A DNA stretch of 64,000 nt from Komagataeibacter sp. FNDCF1 (GTDB lineage Bacteria > Pseudomonadota > Alphaproteobacteria > Acetobacterales > Acetobacteraceae). Position numbers and translations under genes: made by a program. The stretch covers positions 1,491,001 to 1,555,000 of the forward strand of contig NZ_JAIWOT010000001.1 of assembly GCF_021295335.1 (NCBI RefSeq), written 5' to 3'. The notes beneath the pieces are model-generated. The model saw only the letters and a program-made list of their open reading frames with translations. It was not told the origin of the DNA and did no database searches. Shown piece after piece: positions 17,082 to 27,027 of the stretch (positions within the stretch are counted from its first letter, which is position 1; each line of letters opens with the position of its first letter).

Positions 17082-18254
17082 TTATCCACCATACACGGCG
17101 GCGACAACCGCATCGGGGTAACTGCCTGCCATCCCGGCCAGAGCGGTGTTGCTGAGCATGACAATACTCACCCCCCTTGCCCGGTCCACCGTCCACTGGT
17201 GCCCGTACACACCCCCCCACGTAAAACTGCCGGGGCCAAGCGGCGTACGCGCGGCGGCCGGGTCGGTTATGACCGCGCCGCCATAGCCAAAGCGCCGCCC
17301 GCGTGCAAGCGGCCCCATGTCCACATCCCCGATCACATTACGGCCAAACAGGGCGGCGGATGCCGGGGCCAGCAGCCCTTCGCCCCCCGAACGCACGGCT
17401 TCGAGAAAGGTCAGGAACTCTCCCGCCGTGCCCACCATGCCCGCCCCACCAGAGGGGTAGGAGGCAGGATTGAATATCCGATCAGGTGCGAAGCGGATTT
17501 CCCCCACACCGCCACCGGGTAACTGGCGGGGCATGACATAGGTCTCGCCCATGCGCAGGGGTATGGGGCGGGCATCGGCATAACAGGTGGCCAGATCATC
17601 ATGCGCGGGCGGGGCGAAGCCGGTCTGTCGCCAGCCCAGCGGTTCGCCCACATGCTGGCGCACGGCCTCGGGCAGCTTCTGGCCGGTCACTTTTTCAATC
17701 ACACCCCCCATTACATCCAGCCCCAGCGAGTAGCTCCATCCCTGCCCCGGCGCAAAAACCAGCCGGGTCGTGGCCAGCCGGTCCAGATTGTCGGCCAGCG
17801 ATACGCCGGGTTCCGCAATGCCATCGGAGACACCGGCGCGGATATAGGGATTGTCATCACGCGGAAAGGAAAAGCCGTAGGTCAGCCCGCTGGTATGGGT
17901 CAGCAACTGGTGGGGCGTGATCATGCACGCGCCGCCATCGGGCAGGGCGGGACGGAAATCGGGCAGATAGCGGGTCACCGGGGCATGCAGGTCCAGCAGT
18001 CCCTGCTCCGCCAGTGCCAGCGCCACGGCAGTCACCACCGGTTTGGTCAGGGAAGCAAGGCGAAACACGGTATCAGGCCGCATGGGCCGCCCCTGTTCCC
18101 TGTCCGCCATTCCCACGGCCTCGGCCACCACCGGCTGGCCATCAACCGCGACCAGTACCACCGCACCGACCAGACGGCCTGTTTTTACGGCCATTTCCAT
18201 CACATGCCGGACACGTCCAGCCATCCGGCCTGTCTCCAGTTGGGCGTCGGGCAT
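17082..18254 (-). CDS. Serine hydrolase of the beta-lactamase class C / EstB-like family
   Basis: A 390-residue protein with the SxxK catalytic motif in RLASLTKPVV (Ser68, Lys71) and a Tyr-containing second motif in GWSYSLGLDVMGG near residue 174. The late conserved GHQWTVDRARG occupies the place of the third motif. The family includes esterases, DD-peptidases and beta-lactamases. No signal peptide is visible, so a cytoplasmic esterase-like role is more likely than antibiotic resistance. It is divergent from the M16 protease gene with only about 70 bp between starts. Confidence 0.85.
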   Translation of the reverse strand: MPDAQLETGRMAGRVRHVMEMAVKTGRLVGAVVLVAVDGQPVVAEAVGMADREQGRPMRPDTVFRLASLTKPVVTAVALALAEQGLLDLHAPVTRYLPDFRPALPDGGACMITPHQLLTHTSGLTYGFSFPRDDNPYIRAGVSDGIAEPGVSLADNLDRLATTRLVFAPGQGWSYSLGLDVMGGVIEKVTGQKLPEAVRQHVGEPLGWRQTGFAPPAHDDLATCYADARPIPLRMGETYVMPRQLPGGGVGEIRFAPDRIFNPASYPSGGAGMVGTAGEFLTFLEAVRSGGEGLLAPASAALFGRNVIGDVDMGPLARGRRFGYGGAVITDPAAARTPLGPGSFTWGGVYGHQWTVDRARGVSIVMLSNTALAGMAGSYPDAVVAAVYGG

Positions 18255-18326
18255 GTATCATCCTTTCTGGCGGGGGTGGAAGACGGGCAACTGGTCGCCA
18301 CGCGCAAAGCAGCGTAATCTCGGGCC

Positions 18327-21032
18327 ATGATAGCACGCCTGTTCTGCAAGACATTACCCCTCTCCCTTCTGTTATGCGCGAGTTGCCTGGGGGGCGGCCT
18401 GTCGCCCGCCGCCCATGCGGCAGGCCCCGTGACCACGCAGGTCCAGCCCGAAATTCCCGTGCAGGCCACCCTGCCCAACGGGCTGCGGGTCGTGATCGTG
18501 CCGGACCGGCTGGCCCCGGTTGTCAGCACCGAGATCAACTACCTTGTCGGTTCGGCCGCGGCCCCTGCCGGCTTTCCCGGCACGGCACATGCGCTTGAAC
18601 ACATGATGTTCCGGGGCAGCCAGGGACTCGACCGCGACCAGATGGCCGCCATCGGCGCGCGGCTGGGCGGCAGCTACAATGCCGACACGACGGAAAACGT
18701 GACCCAGTTCTTCTACACCGCACCCGCTGAAAACCTGGACGTGCTGCTGCGCATCGAGGCCCTGCGCATGAACGGCCTGACACTGGCGGCGGATGACTGG
18801 GCGCATGAACGCGGCGCGATCGGGCAGGAAGTCTCACGCGACATGTCCAGCCCCGGCTATGTCTATCTGGCGCGGCTGCAGTCCATCCTGTTTGCCGGAA
18901 CCCCCTATGAGCATGACGCGCTGGGCACCCGTCCTTCCTTCGACAGGACGGATACGGCCATGCTGCGCCGCTTCTACCGGGAATGGTATGCACCCAACAA
19001 CGCCATTCTGGTCATTACCGGCGATGTGGACCCCGCCCGCGCGCTGGCCCTTGTCCGGTCGACCTTCGCCGCCATTCCGGCACGCACGCTTCCCGCCCGG
19101 CCTGAAATCCACCCCGGCCCGGTCCATGCGCAGACCCTGCGTTTTCCGACAGACTACCCCGTGGGGCTGGTGGCCATCGCCAGCCGCATGCCAGGGCAGA
19201 ACAGCCATGATTTTGCCACGGCGCGTATCCTGTCCGATGTGCTGTCCAGCCAGCGTGGCGCGCTATACGAACTGGTACCGCAGGGGCGCGCCCTGCTGGC
19301 CAGTTTTGACTTCATAACCAAGGCGGATGCGGGTATCGGCATCGCCATTGCCGCCTTCCCCAAGGGAAGCGCGCCCGCTCCCCTTCAGGCCCGCATGCAG
19401 GATATCCTGCACGGCCTGCGTGAAAACGGCGTGCCCGCCGATCTGGTGGAAGCCGCCAAACGCAGGGAACTGGCCCAGCTTGGCTTTGCCGCCAACAGTA
19501 TTTCCGGCCTGGCGGAAAGCTGGTCGGAAGCACAGGCCATAATGGGCCTGCAGTCACCGGATGACGAGGCAGCCGCCTTTGCCGCTGTAACACCGGAGGA
19601 CGTCAATCGACTGGCCCGGCAGGTACTGGACCCGCAGCAGTCCATTACCGCCATACTGACCCCGCGCGATGCCGGCCGACCGGTCACGGACAAGGGATTT
19701 GGCGGCTCCGAATCCTTTGCCAGCGTACCGGACCACCCGGTTGTCCTGCCCGGATGGGCCAATGCCAGCCTGCTCAACGTACGTGCGCCCGTGCCTGCCG
19801 CACAACCTGCCACCTATACCCTGCCCAACGGCCTGCGGCTGGTCGTGCGCCCTGCTGCCATCAGTCATACCATCAACCTGTATGGCATCATCCGCCAGAA
19901 CGAGGACATGCAGGAGCCACCGGGCAAGGAAGGCATTGCCGACATTACCGATGAACTGTTCCACTATGGCAGCACCACCCATGACCGGATCGGGCTGCAG
20001 AAGGCATTGGATGACATTGCCGCCACCGAAAGTGCGGGGGCCGAATTCAGCCTGAACGTGCTGACTCCGGATTTTGAACGCGGGCTGGACCTGCTGGCGG
20101 AAAACGAACTTCATCCTTCCCTGCCCGAAGCGGCGTTCAGGGTGGTACGGGCCAATACCGCAGCCTCCCTGTCCGGGCTGCTGCGCTCGCCCGATTACCT
20201 GTTCGGGCGTGCGATGCAGGCTGCCGTCTCGCCCCCGGGCGACCCGTCACTGCGGCAGGCGAACCCGGCAAAGGTGATGAAGCTGACACTGGCGGACTGC
20301 CGCGCCTTCTGGGCCGCGGCCTACCGTCCGGACCTGACCACCATCGTCATTACCGGCGATATCACGCCCGATGCCGCCTACAGGGCGGTCAGCCACAGCT
20401 TTGGCCCGTGGCGGGCCATTGGTCCGGCGCCCGTGGTCGACCTGCCACCCCGCCCGGACAGTCACGCGGGCGTTACGCATGTCACCGATCCCTCCAGCAC
20501 GCAGGCCACCGTATCGCTGCCGGAAAGCCTTGGGATCATGGTCGATGACCCGGAGCATTTCGCGCTCAACCTGGGGAATGAAATCCTTGGTTCAGGCTTT
20601 TCCTCACGCCTGTACCGCGACCTGCGGGTGCGCACCGGTTATGTATATACCGTGCGCAGCCACCTGTCGTGGAAGCGCCATCGCAGCGCCTACAGCATTT
20701 CCTTCGGTGCGGACCCGGGCAATGTTGCCGCCGCCCGTGCCGCCGCCGTGCGTGACATTACCGCCATGCAGACCGAACCGGTCAGCGAAAGCGAACTGAC
20801 CATGGCCCGCGCGGGCCTGCTGCGCAGTCTGGCCCTGCAATCGGCCAGTCTTGATACAATTGCCGAAAGCTACCTGCGCTTCAGCAATCTTGGCCTGCCG
20901 CTCAACCAGAACGATATTGCGGCACGGGCCTATTACACGATGGATGCGATCACCATCCGCGACGCCTTCCGCAAATGGATCCGCCCGGCAGACCTTGCCA
21001 CCATCATCAAGGGACCGGCGACTGCCCCATAG
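18327..21032 (+). CDS. M16 family zinc metalloprotease, periplasmic, two-repeat form
   Basis: A 901-residue exported protein starting with a signal peptide ending PAAHAA near residue 32. The inverted zinc motif HALEH at residues 88-92 and the downstream Glu in ERGAIGQEVSRD (near 165) mark an active first M16 repeat. A second repeat from about residue 490 (TYTLPNGLRLVVRPAA) lacks the HxxEH motif, as is normal for the inactive half in pitrilysin/PqqL-like enzymes. Single-chain two-domain M16 proteases form a clamshell that degrades peptides. Substrate unknown. Repeat copy B follows its end. Confidence 0.92.
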   Translation: MIARLFCKTLPLSLLLCASCLGGGLSPAAHAAGPVTTQVQPEIPVQATLPNGLRVVIVPDRLAPVVSTEINYLVGSAAAPAGFPGTAHALEHMMFRGSQGLDRDQMAAIGARLGGSYNADTTENVTQFFYTAPAENLDVLLRIEALRMNGLTLAADDWAHERGAIGQEVSRDMSSPGYVYLARLQSILFAGTPYEHDALGTRPSFDRTDTAMLRRFYREWYAPNNAILVITGDVDPARALALVRSTFAAIPARTLPARPEIHPGPVHAQTLRFPTDYPVGLVAIASRMPGQNSHDFATARILSDVLSSQRGALYELVPQGRALLASFDFITKADAGIGIAIAAFPKGSAPAPLQARMQDILHGLRENGVPADLVEAAKRRELAQLGFAANSISGLAESWSEAQAIMGLQSPDDEAAAFAAVTPEDVNRLARQVLDPQQSITAILTPRDAGRPVTDKGFGGSESFASVPDHPVVLPGWANASLLNVRAPVPAAQPATYTLPNGLRLVVRPAAISHTINLYGIIRQNEDMQEPPGKEGIADITDELFHYGSTTHDRIGLQKALDDIAATESAGAEFSLNVLTPDFERGLDLLAENELHPSLPEAAFRVVRANTAASLSGLLRSPDYLFGRAMQAAVSPPGDPSLRQANPAKVMKLTLADCRAFWAAAYRPDLTTIVITGDITPDAAYRAVSHSFGPWRAIGPAPVVDLPPRPDSHAGVTHVTDPSSTQATVSLPESLGIMVDDPEHFALNLGNEILGSGFSSRLYRDLRVRTGYVYTVRSHLSWKRHRSAYSISFGADPGNVAAARAAAVRDITAMQTEPVSESELTMARAGLLRSLALQSASLDTIAESYLRFSNLGLPLNQNDIAARAYYTMDAITIRDAFRKWIRPADLATIIKGPATAP

Positions 21033-21054
21033 CAGGGCATTTTCAAGTAATGAA

Positions 21055-21132
21055 TGTTTTTGGGCGCCGCCTTTTTTTGAAAAGGCGGCGTTCCCTGAAG
21101 CTTTTTGAAAAAAGCTTTACCGAATACCTTTT
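21055..21132. repeat. Two-hairpin dispersed repeat, copy B
   Basis: GCCGCCTTTT (21066-21075) pairs with AAAGGCGGC (21081-21089). A second, near-perfect palindrome, AAGCTTTTT then AAAAAGCTT, lies at 21098-21117. GTTTTTGGG precedes the first hairpin, as in the inverted copy C. It lies between the convergent ends of the M16 protease and rpsA. Confidence 0.8.
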
Positions 21133-21196
21133 CATGATTTGTACGACAGCAGGTTTCCGCTTCCGCGGCCTGACAGGGTTCCTGCAATCCAATCAA

Positions 21197-21232
21197 TAAA
21201 AAAGGGCGGTGCATTCCTGCACCGCCCTTTTT
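21197..21232 (-). terminator. Intrinsic terminator of rpsA
   Basis: A stem AAAGGGCGGTGCA/TGCACCGCCCTTT with loop TTCC, flanked by A-runs on one side and T-runs on the other. Read on the minus strand it lies about 45 bases after the rpsA stop and ends in a T-tract. It can also work for the plus-strand transcript of the M16 protease. Confidence 0.85.
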
Positions 21233-21277
21233 CGCACAATGTCCGGCCCACATGGCAGGCCGGACACTGTTGCGGGA

Positions 21278-22993
21278 TCAGTTCTCTGCGTTACGGCGAC
21301 GGATCGCTGCACCCAGGATATCACCCAGCGACGCACCGCTATCGGACGAACCGTAGTCGGAGATGGCCTGCTTGTCTTCCTCGACCTCACGGCCGCGGAT
21401 GGTCAGGGCCAGCTTGCGGGCCGCACGGTCAACCGAGACAACCTTCGCATCGACGCGCTCACCAACGGCAAAACGCTCCGGACGCTGGTCGGCCTTGTCG
21501 CGTGCCAGTTCCGCACGGCGGATGAAGCCGGTCAGCACGTCATCAACCTTCACCTCGATGCCGTTCGACTGGACAGCGGTCACGATGCAGGTCACGACGG
21601 CGCCCTTCTGCACCTTGCTCAGGGTATCGGCGGCCGGATCTTCATGCAGCTGCTTGATACCGAGCGAGATACGCTCCTTCTCCACGTCCACGTCCAGAAC
21701 CTTGGCCTTCACGACCTGGCCCTTTTCGTAGTGGCTCATGGCGACTTCGCCGGGCTCGTCCCACGACAGGTCGGACATGTGAACCATGCCGTCGATGTCT
21801 GCGGACAGGCCGATGAACAGGCCGAATTCGGTGATGTTGCGGATCTCGCCTTCCACCACGGAACCAACCTTGTGTTCCTCGGCGAACTGCTCCCACGGGT
21901 TGCGCTGCACCTGCTTCAGGCCCAGCGAGATGCGGCGCTTCGCGCTGTCCACATCCAGGACCATCACATCGACTTCCTGCGAAGTGGCGACGATCTTGCC
22001 CGGATGGACGTTCTTCTTCGTCCAGGACATTTCGGACACGTGCACCAGACCCTCGACGCCCGGCTCCAGCTCCACGAATGCACCGTAGTCGGTGATGTTC
22101 GTGACGCGACCGGTGTAGCGGGCACCCGGCGGGTACTTGATCGCCACGTTCTCCCACGGGTCGGCCTCAAGCTGCTTCATGCCCAGCGAGATACGCTGCG
22201 TGTCGGGGTTGAAGCGGATGACCTGCACGCGGACCGGCTGGCCGATCTGCAGGGCTTCGGACGGGTGGTTGATGCGCTTCCATGCGATATCGGTCACATG
22301 CAGCAGGCCATCGACGCCGCCGAGGTCGACGAACGCACCGTAATCGGTGATGTTCTTGACCACGCCGTCAAGGATCATGCCTTCCTTCAGGCCCTGGATC
22401 AGCTCGCTGCGCTGTTCCGCACGGGTCTCTTCCAGAACCGCACGACGCGAAACGACGATGTTGCCGCGCGCGCGGTCCATCTTCAGGATCTGGAAGGGCT
22501 GGGGCACGCCCATCAGCGGGGTCACGTCGCGCACGGGGCGGATATCGACCTGGGAGCCGGGCAGGAACGCCATCGCGCCGCCGAGGTCGACGGTGAAGCC
22601 ACCCTTGACGCGACCATAGATGGTGCCATTGACGCGCTGGTTGCCTTCGAACGCCTTTTCAAGGTTCGACCAGGCTTCCTCGCGGCGGGCCTTCTCACGC
22701 GACAGGACGATGGACCCGTCACGATCTTCGTACCGCTCGACGAACAGTTCGATAACATCACCCGGCTTGACATCGGGGGTAACACCCGGCGGGCCGAATT
22801 CCTTGAGGGCGACGCGCCCTTCGCTTTTCAGGCCGACATCGACGATCGCGAATTCATCCGTCAGGCGGACGACGCGACCCGTGACAACGGAACCGTCAAA
22901 AGCGGAATCCCGGCCGAGGGTTTCCTCAAGCAGGGCGGCAAAGTCCTCGCCACCCTTATGGTCGGCGACGGGCTGTGTTGTGGCTGAAGCCAT
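21278..22993 (-). CDS. rpsA: 30S ribosomal protein S1
   Basis: A 571-residue protein of six consecutive S1 (OB-fold) RNA-binding repeats that helps load mRNA on the 30S subunit. Recurrent repeat endings are visible, such as YGAFVDLGGVDGLLHVTDIAW, YGAFVELEPGVEGLVHVSEMSW and FGLFIGLSADIDGMVHMSDLSW, each followed by a helix and RISLGxKQL. Codon use is the most regular in the window, as expected for a highly expressed gene. It lies 270 bp downstream of cmk on the same strand and ends at a strong terminator. Confidence 0.98.
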   Translation of the reverse strand: MASATTQPVADHKGGEDFAALLEETLGRDSAFDGSVVTGRVVRLTDEFAIVDVGLKSEGRVALKEFGPPGVTPDVKPGDVIELFVERYEDRDGSIVLSREKARREEAWSNLEKAFEGNQRVNGTIYGRVKGGFTVDLGGAMAFLPGSQVDIRPVRDVTPLMGVPQPFQILKMDRARGNIVVSRRAVLEETRAEQRSELIQGLKEGMILDGVVKNITDYGAFVDLGGVDGLLHVTDIAWKRINHPSEALQIGQPVRVQVIRFNPDTQRISLGMKQLEADPWENVAIKYPPGARYTGRVTNITDYGAFVELEPGVEGLVHVSEMSWTKKNVHPGKIVATSQEVDVMVLDVDSAKRRISLGLKQVQRNPWEQFAEEHKVGSVVEGEIRNITEFGLFIGLSADIDGMVHMSDLSWDEPGEVAMSHYEKGQVVKAKVLDVDVEKERISLGIKQLHEDPAADTLSKVQKGAVVTCIVTAVQSNGIEVKVDDVLTGFIRRAELARDKADQRPERFAVGERVDAKVVSVDRAARKLALTIRGREVEEDKQAISDYGSSDSGASLGDILGAAIRRRNAEN

Positions 22994-23263
22994 GAGCTAC
23001 TCGTAAATCCTGTAACCACACCCGTCCCGTGGATGGATGTGGACAATCCTGCGCCCCCGCCTGCCCGCCTGCGCGGAACCATGGGAACGACTTGCCCGGC
23101 GAGAAATGCCCCGACACGGTCGTGGCACGCCTGACGGCCAAAATGAACGCAACACCCCATGCGCCGGGCGCATCAGGGTATACCGTTGTGCACAGACACC
23201 CTATGGGTGGCGCATGTCAATAAAAACCATGACCGTGGCACATGGTTCCCGCATAAAAGCGCA

Positions 23264-23905
23264 TCAGCGCGTCATGCGCGCCACGACCCGGAGCGCCTCG
23301 GCCAGCACTTCATCGGCGCTCAGCTGGTCGGTCTCGATATGCACGGCATCCTGCGCCGCCCGCAGGGGGGCGACCGCGCGGCCGGAGTCCGCGGCGTCGC
23401 GCGCCGCGATCTCGCGCTCCACGCGGGCGATCTGTTCAGCGCGGTCCGGCACGTCGGGATCGGGAGCCATCTGTTCCCACCGCCGTTCGGCACGGGTGCG
23501 CGGCGATGCGGTGATGAACAGCTTGACCGTTGCATCGGGAAAGATGACCGTGCCGATGTCGCGCCCGTCCAGCACCGCGCCATGCGCGCCCGCAAAGCGG
23601 CGCTGCACATCCACCAGCGTGCGCCGCACGGCGGCCTGGCTGGCCACAAGGCTGGCCGCGCGGTCCACCTCCGGCACGCGCAGGTCGGTACGCCGCAGGT
23701 CTTCCAGCCCCACGGTGGCGGCAAATTCCTCTGCCGGGGCCGTGGCGGGGTCCAGCCCCGCGTCGATCATGCGCCGGCCCGTCGCGCGGTAGAGCAGCCC
23801 CGTATCCAGATAGGGCAGGCCCAACGCCTGTGCCAGCCGGCGTGCCAGCGTGCCCTTGCCCGCGGCGGCAGGCCCGTCAACCGCGATGACCAGCCGCCGC
23901 GTCAT
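23264..23905 (-). CDS. cmk: Cytidylate kinase
   Basis: Phosphorylates CMP and dCMP with ATP. The 213-residue protein begins [25 protein letters not shown], the Cmk form of the P-loop. YLDTGLLYRA and DGRDIGTVIFPDA are the nucleotide-binding and catalytic signatures. It overlaps the aroA stop by four bases, the usual aroA-cmk-rpsA order of alphaproteobacteria. Confidence 0.96.
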   Translation of the reverse strand: MTRRLVIAVDGPAAAGKGTLARRLAQALGLPYLDTGLLYRATGRRMIDAGLDPATAPAEEFAATVGLEDLRRTDLRVPEVDRAASLVASQAAVRRTLVDVQRRFAGAHGAVLDGRDIGTVIFPDATVKLFITASPRTRAERRWEQMAPDPDVPDRAEQIARVEREIAARDAADSGRAVAPLRAAQDAVHIETDQLSADEVLAEALRVVARMTR

Positions 23906-25254
23906 GCCCCCAGCCCTGCGCCGATGCTGTTCATGAGTGTCACGAAACCGGGGAAGCTGGTGTCGATGAAAGCCGTGTCATCCACCGAAACGGGCCGGGC
24001 CGCCGCCAGCCCCATGACGATGGCGCTCATGGCCAGCCGGTGGTCCATGTGGGTGCGGACCAGCCCGCCACCGGGAATGGCGCCACCCGTGCCGTGCACG
24101 ATCATGTCATCGCCCACCACGTCGACACGAATGCCATTGGCTTCCAGCAGCGCGACGGTCGCGGCCAGACGGTCACTTTCCTTCACACGCAGTTCCTCCA
24201 GCCCGCGAAAGCGCGACTGCCCGGTGGCATGGGCCGCGACCACCGCAAGGACGGGGTATTCGTCAATCATGGACGGCGCACGGGTAGCGGGCACGTCCAC
24301 GCCATGCAGGCTGCCAGCCGTGGCGGTCAGGTCGCCCACCGGCTCGCCCCCTTCCACGCGCTCGTTGCTGATGACGAGGTCCGCCCCCATTTCCCGCAGG
24401 GACGTGAACAGCCCGGTCCGCAGCGGGTTCAGGCCCACACCGCGCACACTGACCCTGGATCCGGGCACAAGCAGCGCCGCCGCCAGCACGAAGGCCGCCG
24501 AAGACGGATCACCCGGCACCACGATGTCGCGCGCCACCAGATCCGGCCGCCCCTGCAGCGTGATGACGCGGCCGCCGGCCCCCATGGGTTCCACCCGCAC
24601 GGTGGCACCGAAATGACGGAGCATGTTTTCCGTATGGTCGCGGGTGGCCACGGGTTCTTCCACCCGGGTCTCGCCCACCGCGTTCAGGCCCGCCAGCAGC
24701 ACGGCGGACTTGACCTGCGCGGACGCCACCGGCAGCCGGTAGGACAGCGGCGGCGGACTGGCGCTGCCCGCAATGGCCAGCGGCAGCCGCCCGCCCTGGC
24801 GTGACAGGAAAGTGGCCCCCGTGGCGGCCAGCGGGTCCATGACGCGCTTCATCGGGCGGCCACGCAGGCTGGCATCCCCCGTCATGACGGAGGTGAAGCC
24901 GTGGCTTGCCAGAATGCCCGACAGCAGGCGGGCCGCCGTGCCCGAATTGCCCATGTCCAGCACGTCGGCCGGTTCACGCAGCCCATCCAGCCCGCAGCCC
25001 TGCACCGTCCAATCACCCGGGCCGTTGCGGGTCATGTCCGCACCCAGTGCGCGCATGGCATCGGCGGTGCGCAGCACGTCCTCGCCTTCCAGCAGGCCGG
25101 TGATGTGCGTCGTGCCGCGTGCCAGGGCGGAAAACATCAGCGAACGGTGGCTGATCGACTTGTCACCCGGCACATTGACCGAACCGGACAGGGGCGCACG
25201 CGGGGCGGTAACCGTCAGCGCGCGGACGGAGGAAGGAGCATGATCGGTTTTCAT
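23902..25254 (-). CDS. aroA: 3-phosphoshikimate 1-carboxyvinyltransferase (EPSP synthase)
   Basis: Transfers the enolpyruvyl group of PEP to shikimate-3-phosphate in the chorismate pathway. The 450-residue protein has [21 protein letters not shown] near residue 25 (catalytic Lys-Ser), [13 protein letters not shown] near 100 and the late motif [14 protein letters not shown] around 345. The loop sequence [10 protein letters not shown] lies in the PEP-binding region; whether it belongs to the glyphosate-tolerant class II group I cannot decide by eye. It is the first gene of aroA-cmk-rpsA. Confidence 0.97.
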   Translation of the reverse strand: MKTDHAPSSVRALTVTAPRAPLSGSVNVPGDKSISHRSLMFSALARGTTHITGLLEGEDVLRTADAMRALGADMTRNGPGDWTVQGCGLDGLREPADVLDMGNSGTAARLLSGILASHGFTSVMTGDASLRGRPMKRVMDPLAATGATFLSRQGGRLPLAIAGSASPPPLSYRLPVASAQVKSAVLLAGLNAVGETRVEEPVATRDHTENMLRHFGATVRVEPMGAGGRVITLQGRPDLVARDIVVPGDPSSAAFVLAAALLVPGSRVSVRGVGLNPLRTGLFTSLREMGADLVISNERVEGGEPVGDLTATAGSLHGVDVPATRAPSMIDEYPVLAVVAAHATGQSRFRGLEELRVKESDRLAATVALLEANGIRVDVVGDDMIVHGTGGAIPGGGLVRTHMDHRLAMSAIVMGLAAARPVSVDDTAFIDTSFPGFVTLMNSIGAGLGA

Positions 25255-25432
25255 AACGCATCCAATTCCGTATTCCGGGTGGCAAAGTCAATCACAGATC
25301 GGCATGATCCCCTGCCGGCACATGCCGCCATGTTTGACAGGTGGCGCACAAACTGGCATGGGGCTGCGCCTTTTGCCACTTCCGGATATCGTGGCTCCAT
25401 TCATCATTCAGAACAGGATCGACAGGTTCAAG

Positions 25433-25771
25433 ATGGCTCAGTCCAACCTCGGCACCAAACGTGTCTGTGTCTCCTGCAGCGCCCGTTTCTACGATCTGAA
25501 CAAGAATCCGGCGATCTGCCCAAAATGCGGTGCTGAACAGCCCGTGGAACTGCCGCGCGTGCGCCGCCCGGCGGAACCGGCACCCGAATCCAAGCCCAAG
25601 ACCAGTGACGACACGCTGGACAACGACGTCGATGTCGATCTGGACGCGGATGCGGATGAGGACGCCGATGCCGTCCTGTCCGAGGATGCCGGGCTGGACG
25701 ATGACGATGATGATGACATCAGCAGCGCCGACATCGACGTGAAGACCGACAAGGACGATCACGACAACTGA
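25433..25771 (+). CDS. TIGR02300 / FYDLN-acid family protein
   Basis: A 112-residue protein beginning [15 protein letters not shown], with a zinc-ribbon-like Cys12, Cys15, Cys29, Cys32 around [17 protein letters not shown]. The rest is a very acidic low-complexity tail dominated by Asp. This family is found next to aroA in many alphaproteobacteria and its role is unknown. ATG 25433 is chosen because the conserved N-terminus starts there. Divergent from aroA, with 178 bp between. Confidence 0.9.
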   Translation: MAQSNLGTKRVCVSCSARFYDLNKNPAICPKCGAEQPVELPRVRRPAEPAPESKPKTSDDTLDNDVDVDLDADADEDADAVLSEDAGLDDDDDDDISSADIDVKTDKDDHDN

Positions 25772-25780
25772 TGCGCTTCG

Positions 25781-25804
25781 GGCCCGGGGCGCAGGCTCCG
25801 GGCC
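25781..25804. terminator. GC-rich hairpin between convergent genes
   Basis: GGCCCGG (25781-25787) and CCGGGCC (25798-25804) form a seven-pair stem with a ten-base loop, directly behind the TIGR02300 gene and facing the end of folB. No T-run follows, so termination activity is uncertain. Confidence 0.45.
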
Positions 25805-25812
25805 ATCGTGCA

Positions 25813-26214
25813 TCAGCCTGCGCGGCTGCGGCGTTCGATCTCGACGCCGACCGATTCGGCATCGTCGAAGATGTCGAGCTTTTCCACGCTTACGCGTGTG
25901 ATGCGTACGCGCCTGTCGGCCAGCACGCCCGCGGCGATCCGCTCGGCCAGCGTCTCCACCAGCGCGACATGCCCCTGCGCCACCAGTTCGCGTACCAGCA
26001 GCACCACACGTTCATATGATACGGTGCGGTCCAGATCGTCCGGCCCCACATCCAGCGTCGTACCGTCCACCACGCCAAAAGCCACGTTGACCCGGATGCG
26101 CTGGGTCACCCCCTGCTCATGCGCGAAGACCCCTATATTGGCGTCAAGCACCATGTTGCGCACGAACAGGCAGCGCAGCGGTTCGGGTTCGTTCCATGGC
26201 GGCAGCAGGGACAT
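25813..26214 (-). CDS. folB: Dihydroneopterin aldolase
   Basis: A 133-residue protein that cleaves dihydroneopterin to 6-hydroxymethyl-dihydropterin and glycolaldehyde in folate synthesis. LFVRNMVLDANIGVFAHEQGVTQRIRVNV at the start, a central DDLDRTVSYERV and FVETLAERIA-like LVETLAERIAAGVL are the FolB signatures. The catalytic Lys region near the C-terminus reads RVSVEKLDIFDDAESVGVEI. It closes a run of minus-strand genes from dnaX, 28 bp after the SDR gene. Confidence 0.92.
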   Translation of the reverse strand: MSLLPPWNEPEPLRCLFVRNMVLDANIGVFAHEQGVTQRIRVNVAFGVVDGTTLDVGPDDLDRTVSYERVVLLVRELVAQGHVALVETLAERIAAGVLADRRVRITRVSVEKLDIFDDAESVGVEIERRSRAG

Positions 26215-26241
26215 GACGGTTCCAGTCGATCGGGAAAGGGT

Positions 26242-27027
26242 TCAGGCGCGTATGGGCGCGGGCGACCACTGCATGTGCTGGCCCCCGTCCAGTGCCAGCA
26301 TCTGCCCCGTCACGGATGGCAGGCAGAGCAGCGAGAGAGCCGCGCGGGCAATCTCATCCGGCGTTGCAACACGCCCCAGCGGTACGGAGGCGCATTGCCG
26401 GGCAAACTGTTCCGCCGTCTGAACAGGGGTGGGCAGCACCGGGCCGGGGCCAATGGCATTGACCCGGATATTGCGCGGCGCCAGCGCCAGCGCCATGGTC
26501 TGGGTCAGGGTCCATAACGCCGCCTTGGAGACGGTATAGCTGACAAAGTGCGGGGTGAGCGACCACACCCGCTCGTCCAGCATGTTCAGCACCATGCCCG
26601 CGGCATGGGCGGGCAGCAGGCGGGCGAATTCCTGCATCAGCACGAACGGCGCGCGGGTATTGGGTTCCATATGGGCATCCCAGCCCTCACGCGTGACGGT
26701 ATCCCATTCATCGCGGCGGAACAGGCTGGCATTGTTCACCAGCACGCCAACCGTCCCCAGGGCATGCGTTGCCTGCGCCAGCAGGGGGGGTACCGAAGCC
26801 TCGCACGACAGATCGGCCTGCATCAGGTGCACATTGCGGCCCAGTGCGCGGATTTCGTCCACCGTTCCGTGCGCGTCCTGCAGCGAGCGGTTGCAGTGCA
26901 GGGCCACGTCAAATCCCGCGCGCGCCAGTTCCAGCGCAATGGCGCGGCCAAGGCGCGCGGCCCCGCCGGTCACCAGCGCCACGCGCGGCACATCCTGCGG
27001 CACGGGCCATGACATGGGCGGGTTCAT
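26242..27027 (-). CDS. SDR oxidoreductase, possible pteridine/dihydromonapterin reductase
   Basis: A 261-residue short-chain dehydrogenase. The cofactor motif is TGGAARLGRAIA near residue 20, NNAS follows in LVNNASLFRRDEW, and the catalytic YTVSKAA lies near residue 165. GGAARLG plus a position next to folB suggests the FolM/PTR1-like pteridine reductase group, so a role in reduced pterin or folate metabolism is likely but not proven. It starts inside the recR stop (ATGA overlap). Confidence 0.82.
   Translation of the reverse strand: MNPPMSWPVPQDVPRVALVTGGAARLGRAIALELARAGFDVALHCNRSLQDAHGTVDEIRALGRNVHLMQADLSCEASVPPLLAQATHALGTVGVLVNNASLFRRDEWDTVTREGWDAHMEPNTRAPFVLMQEFARLLPAHAAGMVLNMLDERVWSLTPHFVSYTVSKAALWTLTQTMALALAPRNIRVNAIGPGPVLPTPVQTAEQFARQCASVPLGRVATPDEIARAALSLLCLPSVTGQMLALDGGQHMQWSPAPIRA

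Noticed and set aside
17082-18254. Antibiotic-resistance beta-lactamase
   Set aside because: SxxK is shared by many esterases; no signal peptide is present and nothing links it to resistance.
21209-22987. 592-residue plus-strand frame opposite rpsA
   Set aside because: It mirrors the regular codon use of rpsA and lacks any motif; it also begins within the rpsA terminator.
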